A DNA stretch of 64,000 nt, taken from contig CANLVG010000001.1 of the NCBI GenBank assembly GCA_947494565.1, forward strand, positions 496,001 through 560,000, in the 5' to 3' direction. The notes under the pieces are model-generated. The model was not told the origin of the DNA. It saw only the letters and a list, made by a program, of their open reading frames with translations, and did not search any database. The stretch is from an uncultured Flavobacteriaceae bacterium. Lineage in GTDB: Bacteria > Bacteroidota > Bacteroidia > Flavobacteriales > Flavobacteriaceae. Positions 32,415 to 42,215 of the stretch are shown here, piece by piece. The position numbers and the translations under genes were made by a program. Position 1 is the stretch's first letter; the number at the start of each line of letters is the position of its first letter.

Positions 32415-34538
32415 CTACAGGACTTTCCCTTCCAAATCAAGTAAAAAGGCATATTCCCGAGCGACCTCTTTCAAGGCCTCAAAACGGCCCGAAGCACCTC
32501 CGTGACCCGCATCCATGTTGATATCGAATAACAGTAGATGATTATCCGTCTTTAGCTCCCGTAATTTAGCCACCCATTTGGCAGGCTCGAAATACTGCAC
32601 CTGTGAATCATGTAGTCCGGTCGTCACCAACATATTCGGATAATCCTTCGGTTCAACATTATCATAGGGGGAATAGGATTTCATATAGGTATAATACTCT
32701 TTTTCATCAGGATTTCCCCATTCATCGAACTCCCCTGTGGTCAAAGGAATGGAATCGTCTAGCATAGTAGTCACGACATCCACGAAAGGCACTGCGGCCA
32801 CAATTCCATTATAAAGTTCGGGAGCCATATTCACAATGGCGCCCATAAGCAAGCCGCCAGCTGAACCGCCCATGGCATAAAGATGATCAGCGCTAGTGTA
32901 GTTGTTGCCAATGAGATGTTTGGAACAGTCGATAAAGTCGGTAAAGGTGTTTTTCTTTTTCAAGAGTTTCCCATCTTCATACCACGGCCTTCCGAGGTAT
33001 TGCCCTCCCCTCACATGTGCCAAAGCATATACGAATCCCCTATCCAATAAACTTAAACGTACGGTGGAGAAATACGGGTCGACCGTAGAACCGTAGGAAC
33101 CGTATGCATATTGTAAAATTGGGGTGCTTGCATCGATTTTAGTTTCCTTATGATGGACGATAGACATCGGTACTTTGGTTCCATCCCTAGCATCGGCCCA
33201 AATACGCCTCTCAACATAGTTGGTCTTATCAAAATTACCACCAAGTACCTCTTGTTCCTTTTTAACCTCCTTTTCTTTCGTTCTCATATTGAAGTCGAGA
33301 ATCGAACTTGGGGTGGTCATCGAATTATAAGAGTAGCGCAGTACCTCAGTATCAAAATCCGGATTGGTACTGACATAGGTCGTATAGGTTTCACTGTCAA
33401 ACGGCAAATAGTAGCTATCAGCACCATCCCATCGAACGATTTTGAGCTCATTCAGTCCGTTTTTTCGTTCCGTTAGCACATAATACTCCTTAAAGATGTC
33501 GATGCCTTCTAGCAGTACATCCTCTCGGTGAGGGATAAATTCCTTCCATTGGTCGGCCAAGGTATTGCCCTCGGATACCTTCATCAATTTAAAGTTGGTT
33601 GCCCCATCCTTATTGGTCAGTACATAAAAGTCATTCCCATAGTGCGAAATGGAGTATTCCAGTCCCCTTGTTCTGGGATGGAAAATCTTGAACTCCCCAT
33701 CAGGATTATCCGCGCGTAAGGTCTGAAACTCCATCGTCATCGTACTATAAGATACGATGATGATGTACTTCTTTGACTTTGATTTGTACACAGCGGTTCC
33801 GAACGTTTCGTCCGTTTCATTGAAAATCAGGGTATCCTCAAGTTCGCCCAGGTGATGTCTGAAAATTTTATCCGAACGTAGGGTGACGTCATCCTGCTTG
33901 CTATAGAACAACGTTTTATTATCGTCGGCCCAAACCGAATTACCTGCAGTATTATCTATTTTGTCAGGGAGCACCTCGCCAGTTTCAAGGTTTTTGACCT
34001 GTAATGTATACTTTCTTCTCGAAACCGTATCAATTGAGAAGGCTGCCAGTTTATTATCCGGACTAATCGAAAAACTTGACATATTAAAGAATTCATGTCC
34101 CTTGGCAAGTTCATTACAATCAAAAAGAATCTCTTCCGCTGCATCAAGTGATTCCTTTTTTCTAGAATAAATCGGATACTCCTTTCCCGTTTCGTATTTC
34201 GTGATATACCAATACCCGTTTTGCTTATAGGGTACTGAGGTGTCATCCTCCTTAACACGGGCTTTCATTTCTTCGAAAAGATCTTTTTGAAAGTCCTTTG
34301 TGTGCTCGGTCATTTTTGCATAATAGGCGTTTTCGGCCTCTAAATGGGAAATTACTGTGGAGTCTTCCCGCTTGTTCATCCAATAATAATCATCCACACG
34401 AACATCTTCGTGCTTTACCAGTTTTTCAGGTATTTTTTTTGCAACAGGAGGTGTGGGGTTTTCCATATCGGTTTTCTCGGTTTGGCAAGAAGCCGCAAAA
34501 ATAAGACATCCTAAAAGAACAACTTGGTATTTCTTCAT
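32415..34538 (-). CDS. Prolyl oligopeptidase family S9 lipoprotein (oligopeptidase B-like)
   Basis: An S9 family serine peptidase of 707 aa with an SPII lipoprotein signal (C18 in IFAASC). The first ~440 residues form the seven-bladed beta-propeller, opening VDDYYWMNKRED, the oligopeptidase B signature region. The alpha/beta hydrolase catalytic domain has the nucleophile in GGSAGGLLMG, the catalytic Asp region TGLHDSQVQYFE and the His in DAGHGG. It would cleave short peptides, preferentially after basic residues, in the periplasm or on the outer membrane. A close relative is annotated as ptrB. Gene order with its neighbours is not informative. Confidence 0.9.
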   Translation of the reverse strand: MKKYQVVLLGCLIFAASCQTEKTDMENPTPPVAKKIPEKLVKHEDVRVDDYYWMNKREDSTVISHLEAENAYYAKMTEHTKDFQKDLFEEMKARVKEDDTSVPYKQNGYWYITKYETGKEYPIYSRKKESLDAAEEILFDCNELAKGHEFFNMSSFSISPDNKLAAFSIDTVSRRKYTLQVKNLETGEVLPDKIDNTAGNSVWADDNKTLFYSKQDDVTLRSDKIFRHHLGELEDTLIFNETDETFGTAVYKSKSKKYIIIVSYSTMTMEFQTLRADNPDGEFKIFHPRTRGLEYSISHYGNDFYVLTNKDGATNFKLMKVSEGNTLADQWKEFIPHREDVLLEGIDIFKEYYVLTERKNGLNELKIVRWDGADSYYLPFDSETYTTYVSTNPDFDTEVLRYSYNSMTTPSSILDFNMRTKEKEVKKEQEVLGGNFDKTNYVERRIWADARDGTKVPMSIVHHKETKIDASTPILQYAYGSYGSTVDPYFSTVRLSLLDRGFVYALAHVRGGQYLGRPWYEDGKLLKKKNTFTDFIDCSKHLIGNNYTSADHLYAMGGSAGGLLMGAIVNMAPELYNGIVAAVPFVDVVTTMLDDSIPLTTGEFDEWGNPDEKEYYTYMKSYSPYDNVEPKDYPNMLVTTGLHDSQVQYFEPAKWVAKLRELKTDNHLLLFDINMDAGHGGASGRFEALKEVAREYAFLLDLEGKVL

Positions 34539-34575
34539 TTGTAGTGTTGAAATAAGAGTTATTGCTACAATTTAG

Positions 34576-34583
34576 TAATTTTG
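34576..34583 (+). promoter_or_regulatory. Candidate -7 box for the YbaB gene
   Basis: TAATTTTG matches TAnnTTTG and ends 26 bases before the preferred start codon. The nearest TTG (34547-34549) is 26 bases away, slightly long. Confidence 0.4.
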
Positions 34584-34609
34584 AAACGATAACTATTAAA
34601 TCAAAAAGT

Positions 34610-34936
34610 ATGTTCGGAGATATGATGGGAATGATGGGGAAGCTCAAAGAGACCAAAGAAAAGGTGGCGGCTACCAAGAAACGCCTTGATACCGTGACTT
34701 TAGAAGAATCTGTAGCCAACGGATTGGTCAAGGTCACGATAACGGCAAATAGAACCGTGAAAGATTTGACCATTGACGAAAACCTTTTGAACGACAAGGA
34801 AGCCCTTGAAGACTATCTTGTACTGGCCATCAACAACGCCATTGAAAAAGCGACCCAAATCAACGAGCGCGAACTTGCTGCAGCAGCGAAGGAAGGGATG
34901 CCGAATATTCCGGGATTGGACGGTTTTTTTAAGTAG
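34610..34936 (+). CDS. YbaB/EbfC family nucleoid-associated protein
   Basis: A 108-aa protein starting [20 protein letters not shown], with an N-terminal amphipathic helix rich in Met and Lys, then the beta sheet [22 protein letters not shown] and a C-terminal helix. YbaB proteins are DNA-binding dimers that coat the nucleoid; in other bacteria ybaB often sits near dnaX and recR, which is not so here. The frame extends to 34562 but the promoter-like box at 34576-34583 lies within that extension, so ATG 34610 is chosen. Confidence 0.85.
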   Translation: MFGDMMGMMGKLKETKEKVAATKKRLDTVTLEESVANGLVKVTITANRTVKDLTIDENLLNDKEALEDYLVLAINNAIEKATQINERELAAAAKEGMPNIPGLDGFFK

Positions 34937-35046
34937 TTGGTAGAAAAACTGTACGAAATGAGAGTCCTTATTCGTTACAGTTAAACATAAAATTCACCCA
35001 ATTACAGAAGTGGACGAATGTGTTCATACTGAATAAAAAATCCAAC

Positions 35047-35499
35047 ATGAAAAAACTGATAATCCTTATAGTTGCCCCCTTTCTTCTGACCGCTCAAGCA
35101 GAAAAATCGATTGGAACGGAAAACACATGGCTGACCGATTACGACAAGGCCATTGCCAAAGCGGAAAATGAAGATAAGAACGTGCTCGTTTATTTTACGG
35201 GCAGTGACTGGTGTGCACCTTGTAAAATGCTCAAGAAAGATTTCTTCGACACTAGCACTTTTCAAACGATCTCGCAAAATTACGTATTGCTCTATATTGA
35301 CATTCCAATGAACCGGAGTTTAATTTCTGCCGAACAGCTGAAACACAACAAAGAACTATCTTCAAGATTGAATCGAAAAAACTCCGTACCCCTATTGACT
35401 ATACTGAATAGCGAAGGAAAGGAATTGGGCGCCTATGCGGGGTATAACATGAATGGTGGAACCAAAAAGCACATAGCGTTGCTTAAAAAATTTCAATAA
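35047..35499 (+). CDS. Secreted thioredoxin-fold protein (WCAPC)
   Basis: A signal peptide (MKKLIILIVAPFLLTAQA) precedes a thioredoxin fold with the active site GSDWCAPCKML, then a cis-Pro region NSVPLLTILNSEGK. It would act in the periplasm as a disulfide reductase or oxidoreductase. The short 150-aa form with DWCAPC resembles the thioredoxin-like proteins of Bacteroidota annotated as DUF255/thioredoxin_7. An upstream start at 35020 is open but would place charged residues before the signal peptide. Partner unknown. Confidence 0.82.
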   Translation: MKKLIILIVAPFLLTAQAEKSIGTENTWLTDYDKAIAKAENEDKNVLVYFTGSDWCAPCKMLKKDFFDTSTFQTISQNYVLLYIDIPMNRSLISAEQLKHNKELSSRLNRKNSVPLLTILNSEGKELGAYAGYNMNGGTKKHIALLKKFQ

Positions 35500-35609
35500 A
35501 AGGCCATACAGGATAACCAAAATTGGCCTGAACCAAGGTCATGTGTCGGTAAATATATATCACATATCAATGTTGATATCGACGCTTTAACCTTCAAATA
35601 ATGGCATAC

Positions 35610-35637
35610 AGGCTTTCGTAAAAGGAAGCCTTTTTTC
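35610..35637 (+). terminator. Terminator after the thioredoxin gene
   Basis: AGGCTT/AAGCCT stem with a 10-base loop, followed by five T. It lies about 110 bases after the stop codon. Confidence 0.6.
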
Positions 35638-35773
35638 TTGAACAACTTCCTTTTGAGGATATTGACTTTCATTCTTCGTTCGATACATACATGAGGTCGA
35701 GGCCTGATTTAGGTATGAGATCATTTCCACTAAAGGAATAGTTGTTGTAATTTGTAGAAGGAAATAGATACCA

Positions 35774-36109
35774 ATGATCGAAGTAATCAAAGAAAAGGAC
35801 GATGACTCTTTTCGTTTTTCGCTGAAGGCGGAAAGTGGAAGTGTATTGTTGACGAGCGCATTATTTCAAAACGAGGGTGAGGTGAGCCGGATTGTTCAAA
35901 GTTTAGGTATCCTTCAAGGGAAACGCAATGCCTTTGAACGTAAGACCAACCACGACGGACAGTTTCTATTCCATTTAAAGAACGTAAATGGTGAAGTTAT
36001 CGGCACGAGCCAATCTTATCGCTCTGAGGCCGGTATGGAAAACGGAATCAAAAATCTAAAAAAAAGAATACTGGACCTCGCTAGCTCCGATCAATTACAA
36101 TTGCCTTAA
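35774..36109 (+). CDS. YegP-like protein with two DUF1508 repeats
   Basis: A 111-aa soluble protein made of two copies of the short DUF1508 unit (about residues 8-50 and 58-105), each with the F-x-F-x-L-K-A/N...G-E/S-x-x-x-x-S-x-x pattern, e.g. FRFSLKAESGSVLLTS and FLFHLKNVNGEVIGTS. YegP-type proteins are widespread and of unknown role. Its stop codon overlaps the end of the convergent threonine aldolase gene by 15 bases. Confidence 0.85.
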   Translation: MIEVIKEKDDDSFRFSLKAESGSVLLTSALFQNEGEVSRIVQSLGILQGKRNAFERKTNHDGQFLFHLKNVNGEVIGTSQSYRSEAGMENGIKNLKKRILDLASSDQLQLP

Positions 36110-37117
36110 TAGCTCCAAAAAATGGGTATGCATGGCATCCGTATAGTCTAAATGAGTCACTATGCGCAGTTTACCTTGGCCCATACCGATAAGATGCACC
36201 CCTTTTTCCCTAAGACTTTCGACGAATTGATCCGCGGCCATTTGCCTTTCGTCGATTTCGAAAATGATGATATTCGTTTCAATAGGTTCTACCTTTTTTA
36301 TATAGGAGAGCTGTTGTAGCACTTGCCCGATTTCCGTTGCCTTTTTATGGTCATCAGCCAACCGTTCTACATGTTTGTCAAGCGCATAGATGCCAGCTGC
36401 AGCCAGGTAACCCGCCTGGCGCATACCACCCCCGAAGACCTTTCGAATACGCAAGGCCTTATCAATAGCTTCCGTTGAGCCCAACAATACAGAGCCTACA
36501 GGGCACCCTAAACCCTTACTAAGGCAAACACTGATCGTATCGAATAGTTCGCCATACTGCTCCGGAGATTCCTTTTTCTTTACCAAGGCGTTCCATAGCC
36601 GTGCGCCATCTAGATGATAGGCAAGACCATGGCGATCACAAACAGAACGAATCCGCCGTAGTTCTTCAAAATCATAACAGGCACCGCCCCCTTTATTGGT
36701 CGTGTTTTCGATACATACCAATGTCGTCAAGGGACTGTGATAAAAATCCGGTGGATTGATGGCTTCCTCCACTTGTTCCGAATTCATCATTCCCCTATGG
36801 CCATCGACAAGTTTGCAAGAGACACCACTGTTAAAACTTACCCCTCCCCCTTCATAGTTATATACATGGGCATACTTGTCACATATCAATTGATCTCCTG
36901 GGTTTGTATGCAATTTAATGGCCGTTTGATTCGTCATGGTTCCTGAAGGAAAGAACAGCGCAGCTTCTTTGTTGAATAAACGAGCTACCTTTTCTTCCAA
37001 AGCATTTACGGTAACATCGGCCTTAAAGACATCGTCGCCAACTTCTGCGGACATCATGGCATTCAACATTTCAGTTGTTGGTTTCGTTACGGTATCACTA
37101 ATGAGGTTTATTTCCAA
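36095..37117 (-). CDS. ltaE: Low-specificity L-threonine aldolase
   Basis: A fold-type I PLP enzyme that cleaves threonine or allo-threonine to glycine and acetaldehyde. It has the opening NLISDTVTKPT, the early FFPSGTMTNQ block, the PLP Lys in SVCLSKGLGCPVGS, and an ARLWNAL region typical of the family. At 340 aa the length is normal. The start is a TTG at 37117, since an in-frame stop lies two codons upstream and the next ATG is at residue 18, inside the conserved N-terminus. It ends in a 15-base overlap with the convergent YegP-like gene. Confidence 0.92.
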   Translation of the reverse strand: MEINLISDTVTKPTTEMLNAMMSAEVGDDVFKADVTVNALEEKVARLFNKEAALFFPSGTMTNQTAIKLHTNPGDQLICDKYAHVYNYEGGGVSFNSGVSCKLVDGHRGMMNSEQVEEAINPPDFYHSPLTTLVCIENTTNKGGGACYDFEELRRIRSVCDRHGLAYHLDGARLWNALVKKKESPEQYGELFDTISVCLSKGLGCPVGSVLLGSTEAIDKALRIRKVFGGGMRQAGYLAAAGIYALDKHVERLADDHKKATEIGQVLQQLSYIKKVEPIETNIIIFEIDERQMAADQFVESLREKGVHLIGMGQGKLRIVTHLDYTDAMHTHFLELLRQL

Positions 37118-37156
37118 AAGTTAGGGATATTGATGTTGATATTGTGTTCGGGGTTT

Positions 37157-39559
37157 TTAGTGAAAACAGTCCATTCCGATAGGTGAACCATCCGGGATTT
37201 TCTGGGCCGGAATCACCTCGAAGTCTTCTGGCTTGTCCATAAATCGATCGATTCTCCGAACCATTTCGGACCGAACGGCATTTTTCCCTGCCTTTAAGAG
37301 CTCCGATTTCAACGTATTAAGTTTCTGATTCGCAATTGCATTGACTTGCGGATGCACATTGGGATGCTGTGCCAAGTTCATGATATGGAACAATCCCCGA
37401 AACGCAATGTTGGTCTGCACTTCGTTCAAATAGGCATCTTTGAAACTCTTGTTGATCGCCCCGGTCACAACAGCGCTTAATACCTCTTCAAGACCAATAT
37501 TATCAGTAGCTACGGATTTTTGTTGTATGAGACGGGATGCCCGTTCAGGATGCAACAAGAGACCCAAAGTCATGTCCGCGGCGGTTTCCGAGGCTGATAG
37601 CGCGTCAAAAGAGACGCCTGTTTTTCCTTTTATCGACTCTCTGGTTCGACCATAGCCAAAGGCCCTTGGTGGGAAAAGAGCAAGCTTCTCCTTAGGAATC
37701 GCAATTTCACTGGCATCCAAGGTTTTCATAATACTCTTCAGCGCCTGCGTCTGAAGACCTTTATCCGCAATAGCTACAGTAGTCTGTCCGTCACCTTTTG
37801 TAGCATAATTATATTCCAGTCCGCCAACCACTTTGGAAACGGCTTCCGTCTGATATCTATGGAAGAAATATAGGGGTACGAAAACATCTTCCAACACCGT
37901 ATTCGGTTGATTCGAAGGGATGTTATCCATAGAAAAATTGGAGATCGCTGTTTTGCGTACCTCCAACATGGCTTCCAATTCCTCACTCACGTTCGCTCCG
38001 TTATCCCATAAATGCGCAAGTACATGGGCACCTCCTTGCGGACGCGCATCTTGGTCGGTAATAAAACGAAGACCATCCGCTGTTGCTTTGTCCAAAATCT
38101 TGTTCAATCCAGCCTTCTCGTCTACACCTTCGACAAAAGTCTCATATGAATAAGCCACCGACACCTTGTCCCAGGCCCCTATTTTATCATCGTAGGCATT
38201 TGAAAAATCGATTTCACCATTCGCAATACTAAACTGCGGATGCGGATAATCCATTACCGAGGCCTTGCCGTTCGTGCTGGCGGCATAGTTATGCGCAAAC
38301 CCTAAGGTGTGTCCTATTTCGTGGGCGGATAGCTGACGTATTCTTGCTATGGCCATCTCCAGCATGGGTTGATGGTTGTCGTCGCGTTCCGCATAGGGCT
38401 TGTTCATCAACGCCTGGGCAATAAGGAAATCTTGCCGAATACGAAGACTACCCAAACTCACATGACCTTTTATGATCTCGCCTGTTCGAGGATCCGTGAC
38501 ACTAGCGCCGTAACTCCATCCACGTGTAGAACGGTGAACCCATTGGATCACGTTATACCGCACATCTAAGGGATCGGCATCATCAGGCAGTATTTTTACT
38601 TGAAATGCATCTTTATAACCGATCGCTTCAAAAGCCTGGTTCCACCATCTGCCTCCTTCCAAGAGGGCTGAGCGCACCGGTTCAGGCGTACCATTGTCCA
38701 GATAATAGATAATAGGTTCCACAGCCTCACTGACCGCCGCTTCAGGGTTCTTTTTCTCTAGACGATGCCTCCGGATAAAACGTTTCAATATGGGAGATTC
38801 GACCGGAGTCGCATAGTCATAGTACATAAATGGCGAGGCACCCGATCGTGGGTCAAACTCCCTACGTTGGTAGTCGTCATCCGGTAGTTTTACAAAAGAA
38901 TGGTGCTGGGCCACCGTCACCAAACCAGCATTCGGAGTGACCGATCGAATATTGGCTCCGGTTGGGTTGCCCTTAAAGGTCAGAGTCACATCGAACTCCA
39001 CATTTTCAGGAAATGCCTTGGTGCGATCCAGGGCCATGGCACTCTTGGTCTTGTCCAGAGTATACTTTCCTTGCTTATTTCTTTGTAAGCGCTGAATTAC
39101 ACCATGGGTATCCTGCATTAGAAAATCGGTAATATCGATGATGAACTTCCCATTTTGTTCCTCTTCAATCGGAAAACCGCCGAGAACCGATTTAGCAAAG
39201 GCCTGTTCCACTGATTTTCGCTCTAGCTCATTGTCGGTAAGCGCTCTGAACTTCAAATTCGGCTGCACCAATAACAACTTGTTACCTGCCTTTCGAAAGA
39301 AGACCACGCGCGAACCTCCCAGTTGCCCTCTATCAAGGCCAATATCATTACTTCCGATACCACTACTCAAAGAGGATACATAAAGAAATTCTTTCTCCAA
39401 ATCGGTGACTTCTAAATACATCTTATCTGTCTGTGCATCATATTGAAAATTGAAATAGCCGTTGAACTTTTGAAAATCCTTGCTTTTTTCGCTAAACTGT
39501 GCATTCAGAAAAATAGTGCCGAAAACGGCTAAAAAAATAAGGGAAAGAGAGTTTTTCAT
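37157..39559 (-). CDS. Secreted zinc-dependent metalloprotease (HExxHxxGxxH)
   Basis: A signal peptide (MKNSLSLIFLAVFGTIFLNAQ) precedes an 800-aa protein with the zinc site HEIGHTLGFAH in the middle (about residue 412) and the downstream MDYPHPQ Met-turn-like segment typical of metzincins. Family members (DUF5117/DUF5118 pattern) are secreted Bacteroidota proteases of unknown substrate. The N-terminal part has DLEKEFLYVSSL and RVVFFRKAGNKL, family-typical. It is close to threonine aldolase (39 bases) on the same strand but cotranscription is uncertain. Confidence 0.87.
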   Translation of the reverse strand: MKNSLSLIFLAVFGTIFLNAQFSEKSKDFQKFNGYFNFQYDAQTDKMYLEVTDLEKEFLYVSSLSSGIGSNDIGLDRGQLGGSRVVFFRKAGNKLLLVQPNLKFRALTDNELERKSVEQAFAKSVLGGFPIEEEQNGKFIIDITDFLMQDTHGVIQRLQRNKQGKYTLDKTKSAMALDRTKAFPENVEFDVTLTFKGNPTGANIRSVTPNAGLVTVAQHHSFVKLPDDDYQRREFDPRSGASPFMYYDYATPVESPILKRFIRRHRLEKKNPEAAVSEAVEPIIYYLDNGTPEPVRSALLEGGRWWNQAFEAIGYKDAFQVKILPDDADPLDVRYNVIQWVHRSTRGWSYGASVTDPRTGEIIKGHVSLGSLRIRQDFLIAQALMNKPYAERDDNHQPMLEMAIARIRQLSAHEIGHTLGFAHNYAASTNGKASVMDYPHPQFSIANGEIDFSNAYDDKIGAWDKVSVAYSYETFVEGVDEKAGLNKILDKATADGLRFITDQDARPQGGAHVLAHLWDNGANVSEELEAMLEVRKTAISNFSMDNIPSNQPNTVLEDVFVPLYFFHRYQTEAVSKVVGGLEYNYATKGDGQTTVAIADKGLQTQALKSIMKTLDASEIAIPKEKLALFPPRAFGYGRTRESIKGKTGVSFDALSASETAADMTLGLLLHPERASRLIQQKSVATDNIGLEEVLSAVVTGAINKSFKDAYLNEVQTNIAFRGLFHIMNLAQHPNVHPQVNAIANQKLNTLKSELLKAGKNAVRSEMVRRIDRFMDKPEDFEVIPAQKIPDGSPIGMDCFH

Positions 39560-39721
39560 AATAGGATGTCTGTAAAGAATTAGTCAGCGTTAAATTTATA
39601 GAAAAACATTGAGAGTACGGCAGCAATTCCCTACGGTTCACCAAATCGATGATTTGTCGAAAAAGACCTGCGGTAATTGCGAACCGAGCAATGAGAGCGG
39701 GTATTTAATAACGTATTCCCA

Positions 39722-39752
39722 TTGACAAATCATCCAAAAAACAGTATCTTTT
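39722..39752 (+). promoter_or_regulatory. Candidate promoter for the ATP-grasp/alpha-E/transglutaminase cluster
   Basis: TTG (39722-39724) and TATCTTTT (39745-39752) are 20 bases apart, one mismatch from TAnnTTTG, ending 15 bases before the first start codon. Confidence 0.35.
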
Positions 39753-39767
39753 TAGAAAACGTATTTC

Positions 39768-41231
39768 ATGGGCAGTATTAAGAACCAAATGTTTTCCTCT
39801 TATCAAAAAAGTGAAGGACTCTACGATGAAATCCATGACAGTAACGGTGAAATAAAAGCCATCTATAAAAAGTTGTTTGATATCTATGGCGAGCATTCCA
39901 TTAAAGATTACGTGAAACTTAATGATAAGGCAAAATCATCTTTTTTCAACCAAGGCATCACTTTTCAAGTATACGACAAAAAGAAAACGCAAGAGAAGAT
40001 TTTCCCGTTTGATCTCTTTCCCCGCATCATTGGCCCAAAAGAATGGGAAATCATTGAGAAAGGTGCCATTCAGCGCAGCAAAGCACTCAATCTTTTTTTA
40101 TGGGACATCTATCATGACAAACGTATTATCAAACAGGGCATTGTTCCCATGGAATTGATCAGCTCTTCGGTAAATTATTTGGATCAAATGAACGGCATCG
40201 ATCCCCCCGGCGGTATTTATAATCATATTTCGGGCACCGATATCATTAAGCATAATGACGGTAATTATTATGTCTTGGAAGATAATATACGCTGTCCTTC
40301 AGGAGTGAGCTATGTCATTTGTAACCGAACGGCGTTGAAAAGAGCTCTTTTTGGGGTTTTTAATCACTACAAGACCTGTTCGGTAACCAATTACGCCGAA
40401 AATCTATTGGACCTTTTGGAAACGGTAAAACCTAACGGAGTGGATGTGCCCAATGTCGTTGTGATTACCCCGGGAATGTACAACTCGGCCTTTTATGAGC
40501 ATTCCTATTTGGCAAAGACCATGGGGGTAGAATTGGTAGAAGGGCGAGATCTTTTCGTAGAAAACGATTTCGTTTATATGAAGACCATACGTGGCCCTGA
40601 AAGAGTAGATGTTATCTATAGAAGAATCGACGATGCCTTTATCGATCCACTGGAATTCAGGCCGGATTCCTCGCTCGGTGTTCCCGGACTATTTGCCGCA
40701 TACAAAAAGGGAAACGTTACTTTGGCCAATGCCCCGGGTACTGGAGTAGCCGATGATAAGGCAGTGTACACCTATATGCCCGAAATCATCAAGTACTATT
40801 TGAAGGAGGAGCCCATTTTGAACAACGTACGCACTTTTCACTGCAGCCGACCCGACGAACTGAAATATGTGCTGGAACATATTTCAGAGCTGGTCATCAA
40901 ACCTGTTGATGAAGCCGGTGGATATGGTATTTCCATAGGAAATAGACTGTCAAAAAAAGAACTCGACCAAGTACGGGAACAAGTGAAGGCCTCACCCAGA
41001 AAATACGTGGCTCAGCCGATTATGTCATTGTCAGTGCATCCGACCTATATCGATAGTAGCAGGTCGTTCGAACAACGGCACGTAGACCTCAGAACATTCA
41101 CCGTCTTAGGAAAGGAGAAGGAGTTCGTTCTTAAAGGCGGATTGACCCGTGTGGCCTTGCAAAAAGGTAATCTAATCGTGAATTCATCCCAAGGAGGCGG
41201 CTCTAAGGATACATGGGTTCTTCAAAAATAA
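39768..41231 (+). CDS. Circularly permuted ATP-grasp protein
   Basis: A 487-aa ATP-grasp enzyme of the circularly permuted type 2 family (DUF404/DUF407 architecture). It opens FSSYQKSEGLYDEIHD, contains KALNLFLWDIYHDK and NDGNYYVLEDNIRCPSG, and has a late LVIKPVDEAGGYG with the metal and ATP-binding residues. Such enzymes form an amide or thioester with ATP consumption. It is followed by an alpha-E gene (9 bases) and a transglutaminase-like gene (27 bases), a conserved trio predicted to make or modify a peptide or peptide-like metabolite. No substrate is known. Confidence 0.88.
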   Translation: MGSIKNQMFSSYQKSEGLYDEIHDSNGEIKAIYKKLFDIYGEHSIKDYVKLNDKAKSSFFNQGITFQVYDKKKTQEKIFPFDLFPRIIGPKEWEIIEKGAIQRSKALNLFLWDIYHDKRIIKQGIVPMELISSSVNYLDQMNGIDPPGGIYNHISGTDIIKHNDGNYYVLEDNIRCPSGVSYVICNRTALKRALFGVFNHYKTCSVTNYAENLLDLLETVKPNGVDVPNVVVITPGMYNSAFYEHSYLAKTMGVELVEGRDLFVENDFVYMKTIRGPERVDVIYRRIDDAFIDPLEFRPDSSLGVPGLFAAYKKGNVTLANAPGTGVADDKAVYTYMPEIIKYYLKEEPILNNVRTFHCSRPDELKYVLEHISELVIKPVDEAGGYGISIGNRLSKKELDQVREQVKASPRKYVAQPIMSLSVHPTYIDSSRSFEQRHVDLRTFTVLGKEKEFVLKGGLTRVALQKGNLIVNSSQGGGSKDTWVLQK

Positions 41232-41240
41232 TCAACTCAT

Positions 41241-42188
41241 ATGCTTGCAAGAGTAGCCAATAATCTATTTTGGATGGGACGCTATATAGAACGTTCCGAA
41301 CACATCGCGCGCTATCTGAACGTCAACTATTTTTCTTCTTTGGATGCGCCGAATGCCCTTTCACAAGATCGACAGTTTGTTCTGAGGTCTATGTTGTTCA
41401 TGGTGGGCAATCCCGTTGAACAGGTTGAAGAGACTTTGGAAGAGCAAAAAGTATTGTACAGCATTGGGCTTGATCCGAACTTTCCCTCCTCCATTCTTAA
41501 CAATGTCAAACAGGCCAGAGAAAATGCGAATAGCGCCAGAGACCTGATTTCAACCGAATTATATGAAGCCATCAATAAGTTCTATCACTTTGTGTTGAAA
41601 TATGATCCGGGCTTATTTATGAAAAGCGGGCTGCATGATTTTACCATGAACGTAGCCGAGATGACGTCCGTACTAAGGGGTAAAATAAGGGGCACATTAC
41701 TTCATGATAGTGTTTACGCCATTATTATGATGGGGATCAACATCGAGCGGGCTACCCAAATCATTAGAATCATCAATACCAAATACAATGACGCCTTAAA
41801 TGCACAAGGAAGTTATGGCGATAAATTCAGTAACAGTTTTGAATGGACTACCCTCTTGAAATGTGCCGAATCGTATGATATGATGCGTCGATTTTACAAA
41901 AAGACCCCTACAAGTATTTCGACCTTGGAATTTCTGATCTTGAATCCGAACTGCCCTCGATCCATTATGAACAGTCTTAATCAGGTCTATAACCATGTTA
42001 AAATCTTGGATCCGAGCCGAGCATATAACAAGAACACTACCGCTTTTCTAGTGGGTAAGGTACGTGCGGAATACGAATACAAGTTTATAGAGGAAATCGA
42101 GAAGGATATTCAAGCCTTTATTGAGCAGATTCTGAACAGTCTTCGGGAGATAAGCCAAAAAATGGAAAAGGAATTTTTCAACTATTAG
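41241..42188 (+). CDS. Alpha-E domain protein
   Basis: An all-helical protein of 315 aa with ANNLFWMGRYIERSEHIARYLN at its start, the signature of the alpha-E domain (DUF403). It is always linked with circularly permuted ATP-grasp proteins and transglutaminase-like proteins. The biochemical role of alpha-E is not known; a scaffold or acceptor function has been proposed. It shares the operon with the gene before it (9-base gap) and the gene after. Confidence 0.9.
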   Translation: MLARVANNLFWMGRYIERSEHIARYLNVNYFSSLDAPNALSQDRQFVLRSMLFMVGNPVEQVEETLEEQKVLYSIGLDPNFPSSILNNVKQARENANSARDLISTELYEAINKFYHFVLKYDPGLFMKSGLHDFTMNVAEMTSVLRGKIRGTLLHDSVYAIIMMGINIERATQIIRIINTKYNDALNAQGSYGDKFSNSFEWTTLLKCAESYDMMRRFYKKTPTSISTLEFLILNPNCPRSIMNSLNQVYNHVKILDPSRAYNKNTTAFLVGKVRAEYEYKFIEEIEKDIQAFIEQILNSLREISQKMEKEFFNY

Positions 42189-42215
42189 ATAAGGGACAAT
42201 AGCGTACCTTAGCGC

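Noticed and set aside
35587-35790. Minus-strand 67-codon ORF between the thioredoxin and YegP-like genes
   Set aside because: It overlaps the start of the YegP-like gene, and its far end contains the thioredoxin terminator hairpin; composition is not protein-like.
36095-36109. 15-base overlap of convergent genes as a frameshift sign
   Set aside because: Both proteins have normal family length and intact C-termini; the overlap is simple convergent packing.
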